A program made the translations under genes and the position numbers. The notes beneath the pieces are model-generated. The model was not told where the DNA came from, made no database searches, and saw nothing but the letters and a program-made list of their open reading frames with translations. Shown here piece after piece: positions 1 through 12,654 of a stretch of DNA of 64,000 nucleotides (position 1 is the first letter of the stretch; each line of letters begins with the position of its first letter). This DNA comes from Lunularia cruciata (taxonomy: Eukaryota; Streptophyta; Marchantiopsida; Lunulariales; Lunulariaceae), in assembly GCA_948567375.1 (NCBI GenBank), contig OX419758.1, positions 7,445,001-7,509,000 on the forward strand, given 5' to 3'.

Positions 1-669
1 CTCTGTGCTTTTTGTCAAAAATTGAGCTTCAAAGCCCTCTTGCTATGCCATCAAGCCAATTTCAACCTGTATTCCAAGCTTCCTCTAATATGTACTTCAT
101 CCTTCACCCAATTTGTATTCCAAGTGGAGTGATCTTATGTCTTGTTTATAAGGAAAATCCTATGTAACTTAGATGAACATAACTTTCTTTATGTAACTTG
201 CATTACAATGTTCAAGAATTAAATGGAAAGCATGTGAGATAAGCCTTCCAATAACATAAAATAAGCCACAATTTGATCACTACAGCTCCCAAACTTGGCC
301 AATTTTTTTAAATTTTTACCCTAATTTTGACATCCCTAATTTAGTGTTTGCTCTTGGTTTTGGGTAATTATTTTCTAGATTTCTGGATCAAAGATGCGCC
401 TAATTCTCGCAAACACTCTAGCAACCTAAAATCCTTAGTCATAGATAAAAAAATAGGAAAATAGATACTCAATCATGATAAAGAATAGAAATGCTCTTTT
501 GAGCTTATGATAATATTTTTAGTAGAGTTTGTTGCATCAGCTCTCACTCTCCATGGACCCAAAGTAAACCAAATTTTTCACAATATCTTTTTGTCTCTTG
601 TCTAAACCTTTGTAAATTTTAGCATGCTAATCCATCCCAAACTCTAGATATGGACCAATTCCTGATCTG
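1..669. other. intergenic, no gene seen
   Basis: AT-rich sequence left of the first LTR. No coding frame, RNA gene or repeat is recognisable. It does not continue the chromovirus sequence that resumes after 9196, so there is no sign that element A and its extra LTR were simply inserted into element B. Confidence 0.5.
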
Positions 670-1358
670 TGAGCCGGCTTGTCTCTCACTCAAGATGAAC
701 CTCGTATGGCTAATATGGTAGTGCACCATGGACTAAGAAGGCAAGGAACCTCAACTCCATCATACTCCTCCAAGGCTAACACTCCAAGACTCAAGACATT
801 GCTCACTAGAGAACTCAATGAGAGAGAGATCATTGCAAATGCAAGGATGATGAGTACCTCCTCACCCCTTGTTTATATATTTGTGAAATAGTTACATACT
901 AAAGTTACTAATTACCGTAGTAACTCAAGTTATGAGAGTAAAAGTCAAATAATGTCAAAAAGTAAAAAGGAATATCCATTTACATGGGTATATTCTACTA
1001 GCATGTGATCTTATCTTGACCCAACCACTAAGTCAAGGATCCCTTCACATGGGCTATCCTTGGACTATAGAAGAATCCAAAACAAAAGGGCTTGTAGGCC
1101 CAAGAGTTCTCAACTCTTTCCTCAAAGCCAAACACCTAGGAATAATACCAAGTCAACACATTAGAATCCAAAAAAGTGGTGCTCATCTTTTCCACTTCCT
1201 CTAAAGTAAGGTCCCCTCTATCTTAGCTATGACTAACTTTAGCTAATAATGACTAATGTAGAACCATTCTTTATCTCTATATAAATAATATCTCTCAATT
1301 ACTTGTAATACCAAGCTAAATATCATGATGCTACATACATGCACAAATGGGTGTAACA
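670..1358 (-). repeat. LTR 1 (3' LTR of element A)
   Basis: Read on the minus strand it starts TGTTACACCC and ends CCGGCTCA, the usual TG...CA termini. It is almost the same sequence as 7591-8279, 8488-9168 and, inverted, 28656-29343. The conserved ATATAAA stretches inside (around 1279-1286 and 871-880 in plus coordinates) are plausible TATA elements. Confidence 0.85.
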
Positions 1359-1670
1359 TTTACCCATGGACTAACTTTTCACTTTGTCCTCAAAGTGAAG
1401 GTCTCTCTACCTTCTATGATACATCTTGAACTTATTGTGGTTAATCCTATCAAAGTATCTTCCTCCCAACTCCTTGAGATCATAGGTGTAATTGCCTCAC
1501 ACCTTCTCCACTATGAAAGGTCCAAAGTACTTAGGCAAAAACTTCTTTTGCACTCTCTTGAATCAAATGGAATCAAACAACATTACCCAATCACCTTCTT
1601 TGAAAGGCTCCACCTTCTTGCCTTACCTCTTGTCATAACTCTCCTTTTGTTACCTTTAGGTTTGCTCCAC

Positions 1671-4278
1671 TCAAACCATAGCAACTGCTCTTGCCTCTTC
1701 CAACTCCATGAGTTGATCCTTCCTTGACTTCTTTACATCACCTCCTTGTGCTTTCTTCAATCTCCTATGAATGATTTGGAAGGTAGGAAGATCAAAGTGA
1801 ATAGTTAGTGTAGACTCAATGCCATATACCAATTGAAATAGAGAATATCTGGTGGAAGTCTTCATGGTTGTCCTATACTCCTACAAAACCGTATGAATCC
1901 TCTTGTCCCAATGATGTTTAGCTCCCTCTATTTCTGCATCTTTGGCCAACATCATGCACAAGGTCTGATTGGTTCTCTCTGCCAAGCCATTGGAATTTGG
2001 CTTATAGGATTTAGTTACTCTATGTGCGATAGAGAAATATCGTAGCATAGCTATAGTAATGCTTCCAATAAACTCTCCTCCTCTATCGGAAACCAAGTCC
2101 AAAGGGCATCCAAACCTAGTGATAGTGCGTTCATAAAGAAATCTACCAACTTCATCTTCATTCTTGTTCCTCAATGGTCTAGTCTCAACCCACTTGGAAA
2201 GGTAATCAGTAACTACCACAATGTATGGATTATTCCTTCTCCAATGGTAACCTGCATCTAGAATCTTGAAAGCAGTCACCTTTCCTGCAAAGTGTCCTCC
2301 ACATACTAAACCTTCATGAAAATCCTTTATGAGTAGGATAGACTCTTCCTTACCATTGCTCTTCAAATTAGACCATCTGCTCCTTGGTGAAAAGTAATAT
2401 CCTCCACCATTATGTAAGGTCTAGATCTTGCTGCAAGTGCCTTCCTCTCCCTAGCATGCATCCCTTCTTGATAGTTACCTCTTGTCACAAAATCCACAAT
2501 CTCCTTGTACTCCATTGGAACCTCTTGAGTGACTAATATTGTCATGAGCTGCTCATCCGAGAAGGAATCATCCACTAGCTCATCTCCATCATGATCATAG
2601 GCTCTTGATAATGAATCAACATTTGCATGTTTCTCTCTTGGCCTATCCTCAATGGTGAAGTCATACTCACACAAGAGTATCATCCACCTTGCTAGTCTCC
2701 CTTTAACATTAGGCTTGTTGAATATGTACTTCCAAGCCTTGTGATCCATGACAATGGCGGCTTTCCCTCCAATCAAGTTGTGTCTAAACTTCTTCTTGAG
2801 ACCAAGGATCACTGTCAACCCTTGTCTCTATGACAGGGTAGTTCTTCTTTGCTGAAACCATCTGCCTACTAGCATAAGCTAGTGGATGATCATGCCCATC
2901 CTGGCCTTATTGAACAAGAGTGCATTCTATAGCTATATTAGAAACATCTTTGTAGAGGGTGAAAGGCTTATTTCAATCAGGTTTAGCAAGAATTAGAGCT
3001 ACAACAAGGGATTGCTTGAGCTCCTCAACAGCTTTGAGAGCCTCCTTGTCTTCTAAAATCACCATGTAATCTACACCCTTCTTCATGTAGATGGTCAATG
3101 CAAAAGCCTTGTTGGAAAATGAGAAGATGAACCTCTTATAGTACCCAACCATCCCCAAGAATTGGCTTAACTTTGTCAAGCTTGAAGGGAATGGAAAGTC
3201 TGAGATTTTCCTCACCTTCTCAAGATCAACTGCTATTCCATCCTTGGAGATGATGTGCCCCAAAAGTAGACTTTCTTCACATCCAAAAATGCATTTCTCT
3301 AGGTTGAGTGATGCATTTGCCTCATCCAAGCATTGCTAGACCTTGATTAGGTGCTCAAAGTGCTCCTCCTTGTTCCCATAGACACAAAATTCATCAATGA
3401 AGTCTCTCACAAATTTCCCAATGAAAGGTTCAAATACCTTGTTCATGAACCATTGGAATGTGGCTGGAGCATTACAAAGCCCAAAAGGCATGACTTTGAA
3501 AGCGTAAGTTCCCCAAGGTGTGGTGAATGTGGTGAGTTGTTGATGCTTTGGTGCAATCTTGATTTGGTTTATCCACTATAACCATCTCTAAAATTGCACT
3601 TCTCATGACTTGCAACCTCCTCCAAGATCTCATCAATGAATGGCAATGGGTAGTACTCCTTCTTGGTAATAACATTGAGCTTCTTGTATTCCACGCATAC
3701 CCAAAGCTTACCATTCTTTTTCTTCACAATGACAATTGGAGACACCCGTTTTGAATTCTCCACCTCAAAGATAAATCCGGTCTCCTTGAGCTTATCAATC
3801 TCCTCCTTCACAACCAAAGATATTGGTGGGCTAATGCAATCTTGCTTTTGGCGGATTGGTCTAGAATGTGACTCCACCTCTATCTTGTGCTCCTCCAAGG
3901 TGACTTCCTTCAAATCCTTGTAATTGAAAGCAAACACATGGATGAACTTGAAAAAAATCTCCTCAAATCTCACCTTCTCCTCCTTGGTAACATTTGGGCC
4001 ATACTTGAGAGGAGCTAACTTCTCTCTACCTCCTCAAGTGTCAATGGGGATTTATCTAAGTCCTTCAAAACCTCTGGCTTAGGTGCAAAATCCATAGCAC
4101 ACAAGGGATACACATCTGAATCCGCTTCAGATTCATCTTCTTCCATGCTTATGTCCACACTTGAAGCTCCTTCTTCAAAATCTAATTCCCAGTATTCAGA
4201 AGATGATGTATCAGTGTTGGTAGTGTTAGTCACAGGAACTATGACTCCATGGTTTGATGGCCCAATTCTCAAGTACAC
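1671..4278 (-). pseudogene. pol of element A: RT, RNase H, integrase (broken)
   Basis: Pol is split into at least five frames. At 4278-4015 there is an acidic linker. Reverse transcriptase follows at 3973-2973: KKNGKLWVCVEYKKLN is the fingers motif, a decayed motif A region ends in RDGYSG, and a later part carries LGHIISKDGI and LSQFLGMVGYYKRF. RNase H and the connection domain lie at 2818-2363 (MDHKAWKYIFNKPN). Integrase at 2366-1881 keeps the core Asp in VVTDYLSKWVE, the second Asp in SDRGGEFIG and the Glu in NGLAERTNQT. The sequence jumps from the HH half of the zinc-binding region (GYHWRRN) straight into the core, so the CC half is deleted. A C-terminal piece continues to 1671. Not functional. 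Confidence 0.8.
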
Positions 4279-4425
4279 TTTGTGCCATCAATCAATTGTG
4301 CGTACTGCTCTCAACCATGGCCTCCCAAGAAGTAAGTCATAGCTTAAATCCTTCAAGACTTGGAAAGTCATGAGATTTTGAACTCCCATAATTGAAACTA
4401 CCGCCTTATCCATCACCCCTATTGG

Positions 4426-6035
4426 TCAAACTTGTTGTTTGTTTTCCATGCTCACTGCAAATGTTGAAGGTCTTGAGTGTATCATACCCAACTTCTTCAT
4501 CAACCTTTTAGACATGGCATTCACTGCTGACACTCCATTAACCAATGCATCCTTGATATTGTGACCATTCACTCTCACATCAATCTTGGAGGCATATTCA
4601 CAAACCTCCCATGGTGCTGGCTTGGCATGCACCACCCCCATTGATACTGGAGCTTTTGCCTTCTTCTTCCTCTTGTTCCTTGTAGAACCAACTCTGAGCT
4701 CCTTTCTCAAAGTAGGATTCAAAGCAATCAATTGGCCCACTGTGATGTTAACCTTATGACAACCAACATCCTCCAAGACATTGTAGTTCCGTTGTTGCTT
4801 TGAGATCAAGAAGTCCTCCATCCCCAACTTCTTCCTTGGAGTCTTTGTTGTTGATGGTGTTGAGATGCAAGTGCTCCTAGTAGGCATAGGAGTATCCTTG
4901 CTTGGAGTAAATCCTTGAGAAGAGTGAACATCCTCTGCAAAACGAGCTCTTTTCTTCTCATGTGCCAAAAGCTCCAAATTAAGACCCTTGGAGTTTGAGC
5001 ACTCTCCTTTCTCATACTTTCTCTCAACCACATCTATGGATGCTATCTCCTTACCTTTGTTTGAATTAGGAGCCACTTGGGTTTCACTACCTCCCGCTTT
5101 CCATCTATTGGCTCCTTCATAACCCCTTCCTCCATGGTAAGTGGAATTTGGGCAATTTCTTTTGATATGGCCTCTTCCTCCACAACCAAAACAATTTCTA
5201 TCATCAAAATTGTTGGCTGGTTGGCCTCCTCTATATGGATAGTTTCCAATACTCCTAAGTCCTCTCCCTACATTTTGATCCACCTCTCTCTTCTCCCATA
5301 GTTGCACCACATTGATTTTGAGATCCGCAAGTTGTTCTGTGATGGTTTGAAGTGGATCCTTTGGTGGAGGTGCAAGAACTGGAGCAACTAATGCTTGTGA
5401 TGCAACCCTTGGCACCAAAGTATCAGAAGTTCCTTCATACTTGTAGCCTTGAGGAGGATGCACAACCTCCTTCACCACCAAATCACTCTCATCTCCTTCC
5501 AAACTGTCCTCCATACGAGTTGTGAGCTTGATAGCTTCAACTTTGGAAGAAGGTTTCTCATATCTCACCTTGCTTCTAATTTGTGGTCTCAACCTTCCCA
5601 CAAAATTCTTGGTGAGCATGACCCCTATGCCAATTGTTGTAGTCTCCACATCATCCCCACCATTCCTCAACACTATGCGAAATCTGGACTCTAACTTTTC
5701 CACTCTTTTTACATAAACTCTCACTTTCTCTCCATCTCCTTGCTGGAGAAAGGTTACCTCACTCATCAATCTCTCATAACTCTCATTAGGAAGAAAGTTT
5801 TCAATGAGTGCTGAAGTCAAAGTCTCCAAGACTCCTCTTTCCCATCTCTTCTCTCACTCTTTTGGTATTCTGACTCATACCATGTAAGTGCTACATCCTC
5901 AAAGAAATCTGGTAATAATGAGGTCCACTCATTCTTCCTCCTCTCATTGTTTCCTATGCAAGCTCTCTTGAAGTCTCTCACAAAGGCCTCCACATCTTCT
6001 CCATTTTTGCCAAAGAAAACCGGAAGTTTCCTCAT
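4426..6035 (-). pseudogene. gag-protease of element A (frameshifted)
   Basis: Two frames make one gag: 6035-5817 begins MRKLPVFFGKNGED and contains the retrotransposon gag signature ALTWYESEYQ. A frameshift near 5825 leads into the 467-codon frame 5829-4426. A CCHC zinc knuckle, CFGCGGRGHIKRNC, lies at about 5193-5152; it normally binds the element RNA in the virus-like particle. The C-terminal end holds the aspartic protease region, ALVNGVSAVNAMS. The expected catalytic Asp-Gly-Gly-Ser is here Asn-Gly-Val-Ser, so the catalytic Asp is lost. Gag and protease are apparently fused in one frame, with pol following downstream. Confidence 0.8.
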
Positions 6036-7569
6036 CTTAACCTCTCACTATCTTTCTTTCTCTCAAATTTTTTTTCTCTCACTCTATAACTAATAGAGTA
6101 TGTACATGACTCACACTATTTGAGAGTAATCCACCCTAGGGAACACAAAAGGCTAAGGTTACACCAAGATTTCTATAGCAACATCAAATCCTAGAGTGCA
6201 AATTAATCAAACCCTCATGGATAGTTTATCCATAAGTTGAAAGATTATCTACATCACTCATCTTGAGAACTAGCTAATGAAGGTGGTAGTATTTCTGTAG
6301 TTGTTCTAAGACTCTCTCCAAGATCTATCACCAGAGTCTCCAAAAGTGATTTTACTCCACTACACTCATGTCCTTTTGGAAGTCCTTCAACTCCACAAAC
6401 CTCGCACAACTCCTTGGTCTTAGATCTTCTCCCTCCTAATCTTGGTGAAGAAGGTCCAACATGCAAACCCAAGTCAAGTAAGCCTCTCCTTTCCCTCGAT
6501 CTCTTGCTCTCAAAGGTCAATGGACATTAAATTACCTTATGTTCCTTGTCTCCACTCAGAAAGCACTTAGACTCACTCTTTCCTCCAAGCGGTGTAGGTT
6601 TTTGGATCCTCTCAACACTCTCTTCAAATTCTATTGTAAACTCTTTTTTCCTCAAATCCACCCCTATAATCACCTCAAACCCTTGGGGAACCTTACATAA
6701 TCTCAATTTCTACTCTTGGTGACCCTTCATGTTCCCAAGATGAATCTAAACACTCAAACATGTTTTTTGTTGCTCTCAAACTCCTCATGCATGAGATCTC
6801 CACTCTACAGAATTGACACTTTCTCACAATTTCAATCAGATCTCTCAACAAGTATGTGACAGTCCTCTGAAATTATTCACACGCAATCACAACTCCACAT
6901 TGTCTATCCTTGCAAAACTTTAGATCTTTTCATTGAGCCACTTGGCATAGACACATTTCTATTCAACACACATATTTCAGATTTGGTCCGAAAACCACCC
7001 CCTCACTTCAAAAACTCATAACTCCCTGCGCAAGAATGATCTCTGTCTAGTTTTTGTGGCAGAAGGTAGAATACAATGCACTGAATTGTCTTGGAAATTT
7101 TCAAGACAATTCACTGAAAATTGAAGAAATGGCAGACTCTGTACAATTTTCCAGGGAGCACGTAGTTGCGGGAGTAGTTTACCCTATCAACTTTTAAAAC
7201 TTCTAGCCCAATGCGCATAATAGCTCTCACAATAATTGTAAGTGTGCTTACTAAAAGATAACCCAAGCTATCATATGTAGAAATTTCAAGTTCAGATCTC
7301 AAACTTGAGATTTTGCCTAAAATCACCTTAATCCCCAAAATCTGCAATCCACCTCATACAATCTCTCCAAATCCTCTCATGTGTACAAGATGTACAAAAT
7401 CACTTCAAACACATCATTATGAACTACAGGGTATACAAATGGATCTTGGTTTTCTTACATAAGTTCAACACTCTTTTCTCGTAATGTTCTCTCCAAGTGA
7501 GCTCTCATAGCCTCCTTCTGCCTAATGTAGAATTGAATGCGGAACATTATCTTGCCTTCTAGAGAGGTC
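6036..7569 (-). other. 5' leader of element A
   Basis: About 1.5 kb between the 5' LTR and gag, without a convincing coding frame. The segment next to the LTR (7385-7590) is repeated at 8281-8487, which shows it is part of the element and not host DNA. Confidence 0.55.
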
Positions 7570-7590
7570 CCGGTGATAGAACCAAAAATG
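7566..7590 (-). promoter_or_regulatory. primer-binding-site-like stretch of element A
   Basis: Directly inside the 5' LTR the minus strand reads CATTTTTGGTTCTATCACC. A TGG a few bases after the LTR is the expected start of a tRNA primer site, and the following ACCGGGACC resembles the leader of several plant gypsy elements. The matching tRNA cannot be named from this sequence. The parallel leader copy at 8470-8487 has TAGTTCCATTC, so it has diverged. Confidence 0.45.
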
Positions 7591-8279
7591 TGAGCCGGTC
7601 TATCTCTCACTCAAGATGGACCCCTGATGACCATTATGGTAGTGCACCATGGACTAAGAAGACAAGGAACCCGAACTCCATCATACTCCTCCAAGGCTAA
7701 CACTCCAAGACTCAAGTCATTGTTCACTAGAGAACTCAATGAGAGAGAGATAATTGCAAATAAAAGGATGATGAGTACCTCCTCATCACTTGTTTATATA
7801 CTTGTGAAATAGTTACGTACCAAAGTTACTAATTACAGCAGTAACTCAAGTTACTAGACTAAAAGTCAAGTAAAGTCAAAAAGTAAAAAGGAATATCCAT
7901 TCACATGGGTATATTCCACTAGCATGTGATTTTATCTTGACCCAACCACTAAGTCAAGGATTCCTTCACATGGGCCATCCTTGGACTATAGAAGAATCTA
8001 AAACAAAAAGGCTTGCGGGCCCAAGAGTTCTCAACTCTTTCCTCAAAGCCAAACACCTAGGAATAATACCAAGTCAACACACTAGAACCCAAAATAGTGA
8101 TGCTCATCTTTTCCACCTCCTCTAAAGTAAGGTCCCTTCTATAGTACTTATGACTAACTCTAGCTAATCATGACTAATATAGAACCATCCTTTATCTCTA
8201 TATAAATAATATCTTTCAAGTACTTGTAATACCAAGCTAAATATCACAATACCACATACATGCACAAATGGGTGTTATA
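7591..8279 (-). repeat. LTR 2 (5' LTR of element A)
   Basis: Same length (689 bp) and nearly the same sequence as 670-1358. Its outer end reads GTGTTATA in place of GTGTTACA, a single point change at the terminus. It is followed not by host DNA but by another stretch of element leader. Confidence 0.85.
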
Positions 8280-8487
8280 GTACAAGATGTACAAAATCAT
8301 CTCAAAGATATCATAATGAACAACAAGGTATACAAATGGATCTTGGTTCTCTTACATAAGTTTAGCTATCTCCTTTCCTAATGTTCTCTCCAAGTGAGCT
8401 CTCATAACCTCCTTCTGCCTAATGTATAATTGAACGTGGAACATTATCTTGCCTTCTTTAAAGGTACCAAGAATGGAACTAAAAATG
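8280..8487 (-). repeat. orphan leader fragment between two LTRs
   Basis: About 200 bp closely matching 7385-7590, the leader next to the 5' LTR of element A, including the segment that starts TACAAGATGTACAAAATC. It joins LTR 2 to LTR 3, giving the arrangement LTR, interior, LTR, leader piece, LTR. This is a remnant of a second, adjoining element. Confidence 0.8.
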
Positions 8488-9168
8488 TGAGCCGGTTTGT
8501 CTCTCACTCAAGATGAACCTCTGATGGTTATTATGGAAGTGCACCATGGACTAAGAAGGCAAGGAATTCCAACTCCATCATACTCTTCCAAGGCTAACAC
8601 TCCAAGACTCAAGACATTGCTCACTAGAGAACTCAATGAGAGAGAGATAGTTGCAAATGAAAGGATGATGAGTACCTCCTCACCCCTTGTTTATATAATT
8701 GTGAAATAGTTACCCACCAAAGTTACTTATTACCATAGTAACTCAAGTTAATAGACTAAAAATCAAGTAAAGTCAAAAGTAGAAAGGAATATCTACTCAC
8801 ATGGGTATATTTCACTAGCATATGATCTTATCTTGATCCAATCACTAAGTCAAGGATTCCTTCACATGGGCTATCCTTAGAAGAATCCAAAACAAAAAGG
8901 TTTACGGGCCCAAGAGTTCTTAATTTTTTACTCAAAGCCAAACAACTAGGAATAATACCAAGTCAACACACTAGAATCCAAAGTAATGGTGCTCATCTTT
9001 TCCACTTCCTCTAAAGTAAGGTCCCCTTTATCTTAGCTATGACTAACTTTAGCTAATCATGATTAATTTATAATCATCATTTATCTCTATATAAATAATA
9101 TCTCTCAAGTAATTGTAATACCAAGCTAAATATTATTCTACTACACACATGCACAAATAGGTGTTACA
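8488..9168 (-). repeat. LTR 3, same family as element A
   Basis: 681 bp. On the plus strand it starts TGAGCCGG and ends GGTGTTACA. It has a few small deletions relative to LTRs 1 and 2. It abuts the 5'-truncated chromovirus B. Confidence 0.85.
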
Positions 9169-9228
9169 AAACCACATGGAGAAACAAATCAAAGAGGAGC
9201 ATGCTGAAATCACATCAAAAAATAAAGA

Positions 9229-12200
9229 TTGCCAATAAATGTACCTTGTGACCTTATTGGCTTGATAAAGAAGAGTATAAGAAGAGGAAGGAAGAGGAAA
9301 ATTGTGCAAAGGTGGAGGAAGACAGCTGCACAATTAATTGTTGTAAATGGAGCCATAGAAGGTAATCTACCGAGAGTGTTGATAGATCTTGGAGTAATAA
9401 AGAACTTCCTATCTTGCTCTGCTACAATAAGGTTGGAGATGGAATTAGAGAAGGATGGGAATGGAAAATTAGAGTTACTTAATGGTCAAACAAGGATGAT
9501 TGAGTCACTACCTAGAGAAGTAGTACTCTTTGTAAGAGAATATCAAGAAGCCATCGAGTGGCGGGTGATATAATTAGCTCATTATGATGTGATCTTAAGC
9601 ATGTCATGGATGGAGCACTACAACCCCACCATGGATTGGAGAATGAAAGTAGTGAGAATTACTCAATGGAAGATCTTTGGGGTTAAAGAAAGATCACAAA
9701 GGCAAGAGTTGCCTTTGTATGTCATAGGAACCACATCTATTGATAAGATTGATAGATGTTTCATGGGTCTAATAAGTGAAGTCCAGAGTGCCTAACACAA
9801 TATAAAAATTCTTGAGAAATTGAAAAATATGGTCAACGAGTTTCAAGATCTCTTTTTGGATGAATTACCCGTAGGTTTAAGACCAAACTGGAGAGTAGAT
9901 CATAAAATTGAGACACTTCTTGGAAAGATACTTCCTTGTAAAGCCCCATATCGACTATCACGTCATGAGTTGGAGTGTAAGGCTCAAATTGAGGAGATGT
10001 TGCAGTAGGGATTTATCCAACCCAACATATCACCATATGGGGCTCATGTATTGTTTGTGAAGAAGAAGGATGGAAAATGTGCATGTGCATTGACTACCGG
10101 GGATTGAATCAACAAATAATGAAGAAAAAATACCCATTATCTCACATGGATGACTTGTTTGATCAACTAAATAAGGCAAAGCACTTCACTAAACTTGATC
10201 TGTGGAGCGGTTACAACCAAATCAGGAAAACAAAAGAAAACATACACAAAATGGCCTTTCAAACAAGGTATGATCACTTTGAGCACTTGATGATGCCATT
10301 TGCCTCACCAACAATCTAGCCACTTTCATGAGTTTGATGAATGACATATTTCATTTGAATTGGATAAATTTGTTATCATTTCCTTGATGACATCTAAGTC
10401 TACAACAAGATGATGACAAAGCACAAGCAACATTTGCAAGAAGTCCTCTAGATTTTACGACAAAATCAATTGTATGCCAAAATCTTAAAGTCTGAGTTTG
10501 GCAAATTTGGGGTAGACTACATAGAGCAAAAAGTAAGTGTTGAAGGTATCCAAGTGCTAATAAATAAAATAGAGGTCATTCAAAAATGGGATGCTCTAGA
10601 AGATCAGACTAAACTCAAGAGTTTCTTGGGATTGATGGGGTTTTATCATCAATTTTTCCAAGACTTCTCCAAGATTGCACAACCTCTTCCTACACTATTG
10701 GGCAAAGGGAACAAGTGGATATGGGGAACCACACAAGAATTGGCCTTTTAGGAGCTGGAAGATGCATTATTACATGCACAAATCTTGAAATGGTTTGACT
10801 TAAAACATTTGATCAAGATGGCTATAGATGCATCAAGCATAGTAATTGGAGCAATCCTACAACAAGAGTGGCAAGACGAATGGCACCCAATTTCATATTT
10901 CTCTCGTAAGTTGCTATTGGTAGAATGCAACTATCACACCATCAAATGAGAAGAGCTGGCCATTGTCCTTGCAACCAAGCATTGGAAGCACTATCTTGGT
11001 GAGAATGCATTTGTGGTAAAGACAAACCACAAACCTCTAGTCTACCTTGAGACACAAAAAGATCCTTCTCATCGACAAATTTGGTGGGTGGAGTGGAGAC
11101 AAAAATTCAACATGACAATCATATATGTGGAAGGCAAGAAGCATCTTGTAGATGCATTCACACGGTTGTTGATGGTAAAAAATCATGTAGTGGAAGTCAA
11201 GATGAAATTTGAATTTTGGCCTAGGATTCTTGCTGCTACAAAAATTGATCCACATATTGTAGGTGCTCAATCATCCAAAGGTGTCACTACCACCCAGGGG
11301 CTCACCTTTGATGATGGTAAGTTATGGATCCCGGATGCCACAAATCTAAGAACCATCATACTAGCAAAATGTCATGATTCTACCATTGTAGGTCATGTTG
11401 GAATGGACAAGACCTTGGATGCAATCAAATTCCATTACTATTGGCCAAAGATGAGCAAAAATGTGATGGAATATATTTGGAGTTGCCTACTCTATCAATA
11501 GAATAAAGCTTCAAATGAATCTCCCATAGGACTCCTTCAACCCTTCCCTACTCCTACACAACGTTGGGAATAGGTAAGCATGGCTTTGGTTTGGGAATTG
11601 CCCAAGACCACCTCAGGAATTGACTCCATTATAGTCTTTGTTGATCGACTTAGCAAAATGATTTATGTGTGCCCTACCACCAAGGATGTGACTGCAATGC
11701 AACTAGCTCAATTCTACTTAGATATAGTTTTCTCTCACCATGGCCTATCTCAAGTGCTTATCATAGATAGAGGCACTAAATTCACTAGTTTTTTTTGGAG
11801 GACACTCTTTGGTGCCTTCAAAACCAAATTAGTCATGTCCACAACTTACCATCCATAGAGCAATGGACAAATATAGAGGTGAATTGTGCTATTGAGGACA
11901 TGCTCTAGGGCTTTATCTTAGATGAGCAAGAGAGGTGAGACAAATTACTCCCATTGTTGGAATTTGCTTACAAAAATTCATTGATACCTCCACACAGATC
12001 ACACCATTCTTCCTCATGTATGATGAGTATCCTTTCACACCTTTGAGCTTGATGAAGGTCCATCCGGTGGCTACCAAGGTTGATGTTATCAACACTTTTG
12101 TTTTTAGAATCCAACAGGGGGTGGAAAACGCCAAGCATAGGTTGCAGATTGCCTAAAATCAATAGAAGCACTATGTAGATGGACATTGCCAACACATGGA

Positions 12201-12640
12201 GTTCAATGTTGGAGATCAAGTCTAACTGTCAACCACCAACCTCATGTTAGTTGGCACTCACAAGCTCAAACCTTGTTTTATTAGACCTTTCTCCATTCTT
12301 TGCATAGTGGCCTCCCACTTCCAACTACCGCCACACATAAAGATCCATGCAATCTTCCGTGTTTCCTTACTACATACATATGCACCTTGACCAACCCTTC
12401 TCTTCCATCCAAGAAAGCTGACCTTGCCCAACCATCATTGATGATACAAATTCTCCATAAGTCAAACATATTCTCCATAAACACATCCATGGTACTCGCC
12501 ATCCACATGTGGAATACTTGTACATTAGAAAGGGTGCCCATTGTACAAGGCAACATAGGAGCCAAAAGCCAACTTGACCAATAAAATGGTGTTAGTTCAA
12601 TCTTTTGCGCAAAAATTTTGCAATGAGGACATTACGTCTT
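9229..12640 (+). pseudogene. protease-RT-RNase H-integrase of chromovirus B (broken)
   Basis: The order matches element C. The protease region 9229-9573 has VLIDLGVIKNFLS, with Asp-Leu-Gly where Asp-Ser-Gly or Asp-Thr-Gly is expected. Reverse transcriptase runs from 9820 to about 10440 with KKDG near 10060, [11 protein letters not shown] and FTKLDLWSGYNQI; the catalytic motif C region around 10370-10400 is frameshifted. RNase H with TNHKPLVYLE is near 11013. The HHCC region follows with HVGMDKTL and YYWPKMS, and the integrase core at 11580-11858 has VFVDRLSKM and IDRGTKFTSFFW. At least eight in-frame stops or shifts interrupt it. The stop at 9571-9573 (TAA) falls at the same codon as a TAG in element C. 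Confidence 0.8.
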
Positions 12641-12654
12641 AAAAGGTGGAGGTC

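Larger units (their letters stand above)
670..8279 (-). mobile_element. Ty3/gypsy LTR retrotransposon A, near full length, decayed
   Basis: The element reads on the minus strand. Two 689-bp LTRs (670-1358 and 7591-8279) flank a 6.2-kb interior with the order leader, gag, protease, reverse transcriptase, RNase H, integrase. This order, with integrase last, is that of Ty3/gypsy (Metaviridae). All frames are broken by frameshifts and stops, so this is a dead copy. No 5-bp target duplication was found: the outer flanks 665-669 and those after 8279 or 9168 do not match. The missing duplication fits the LTR-LTR recombination suggested by the third LTR at 8488-9168. Confidence 0.85.

Noticed and set aside
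1347-1727. 126-codon plus-strand frame
   Set aside because: It lies opposite the 3' end of element A pol and its adjoining LTR; it is an antisense shadow with no motif.
12281-12584. Two opposed 94-codon frames
   Set aside because: They cover the decayed end of integrase in element B and lack conserved motifs in either direction.
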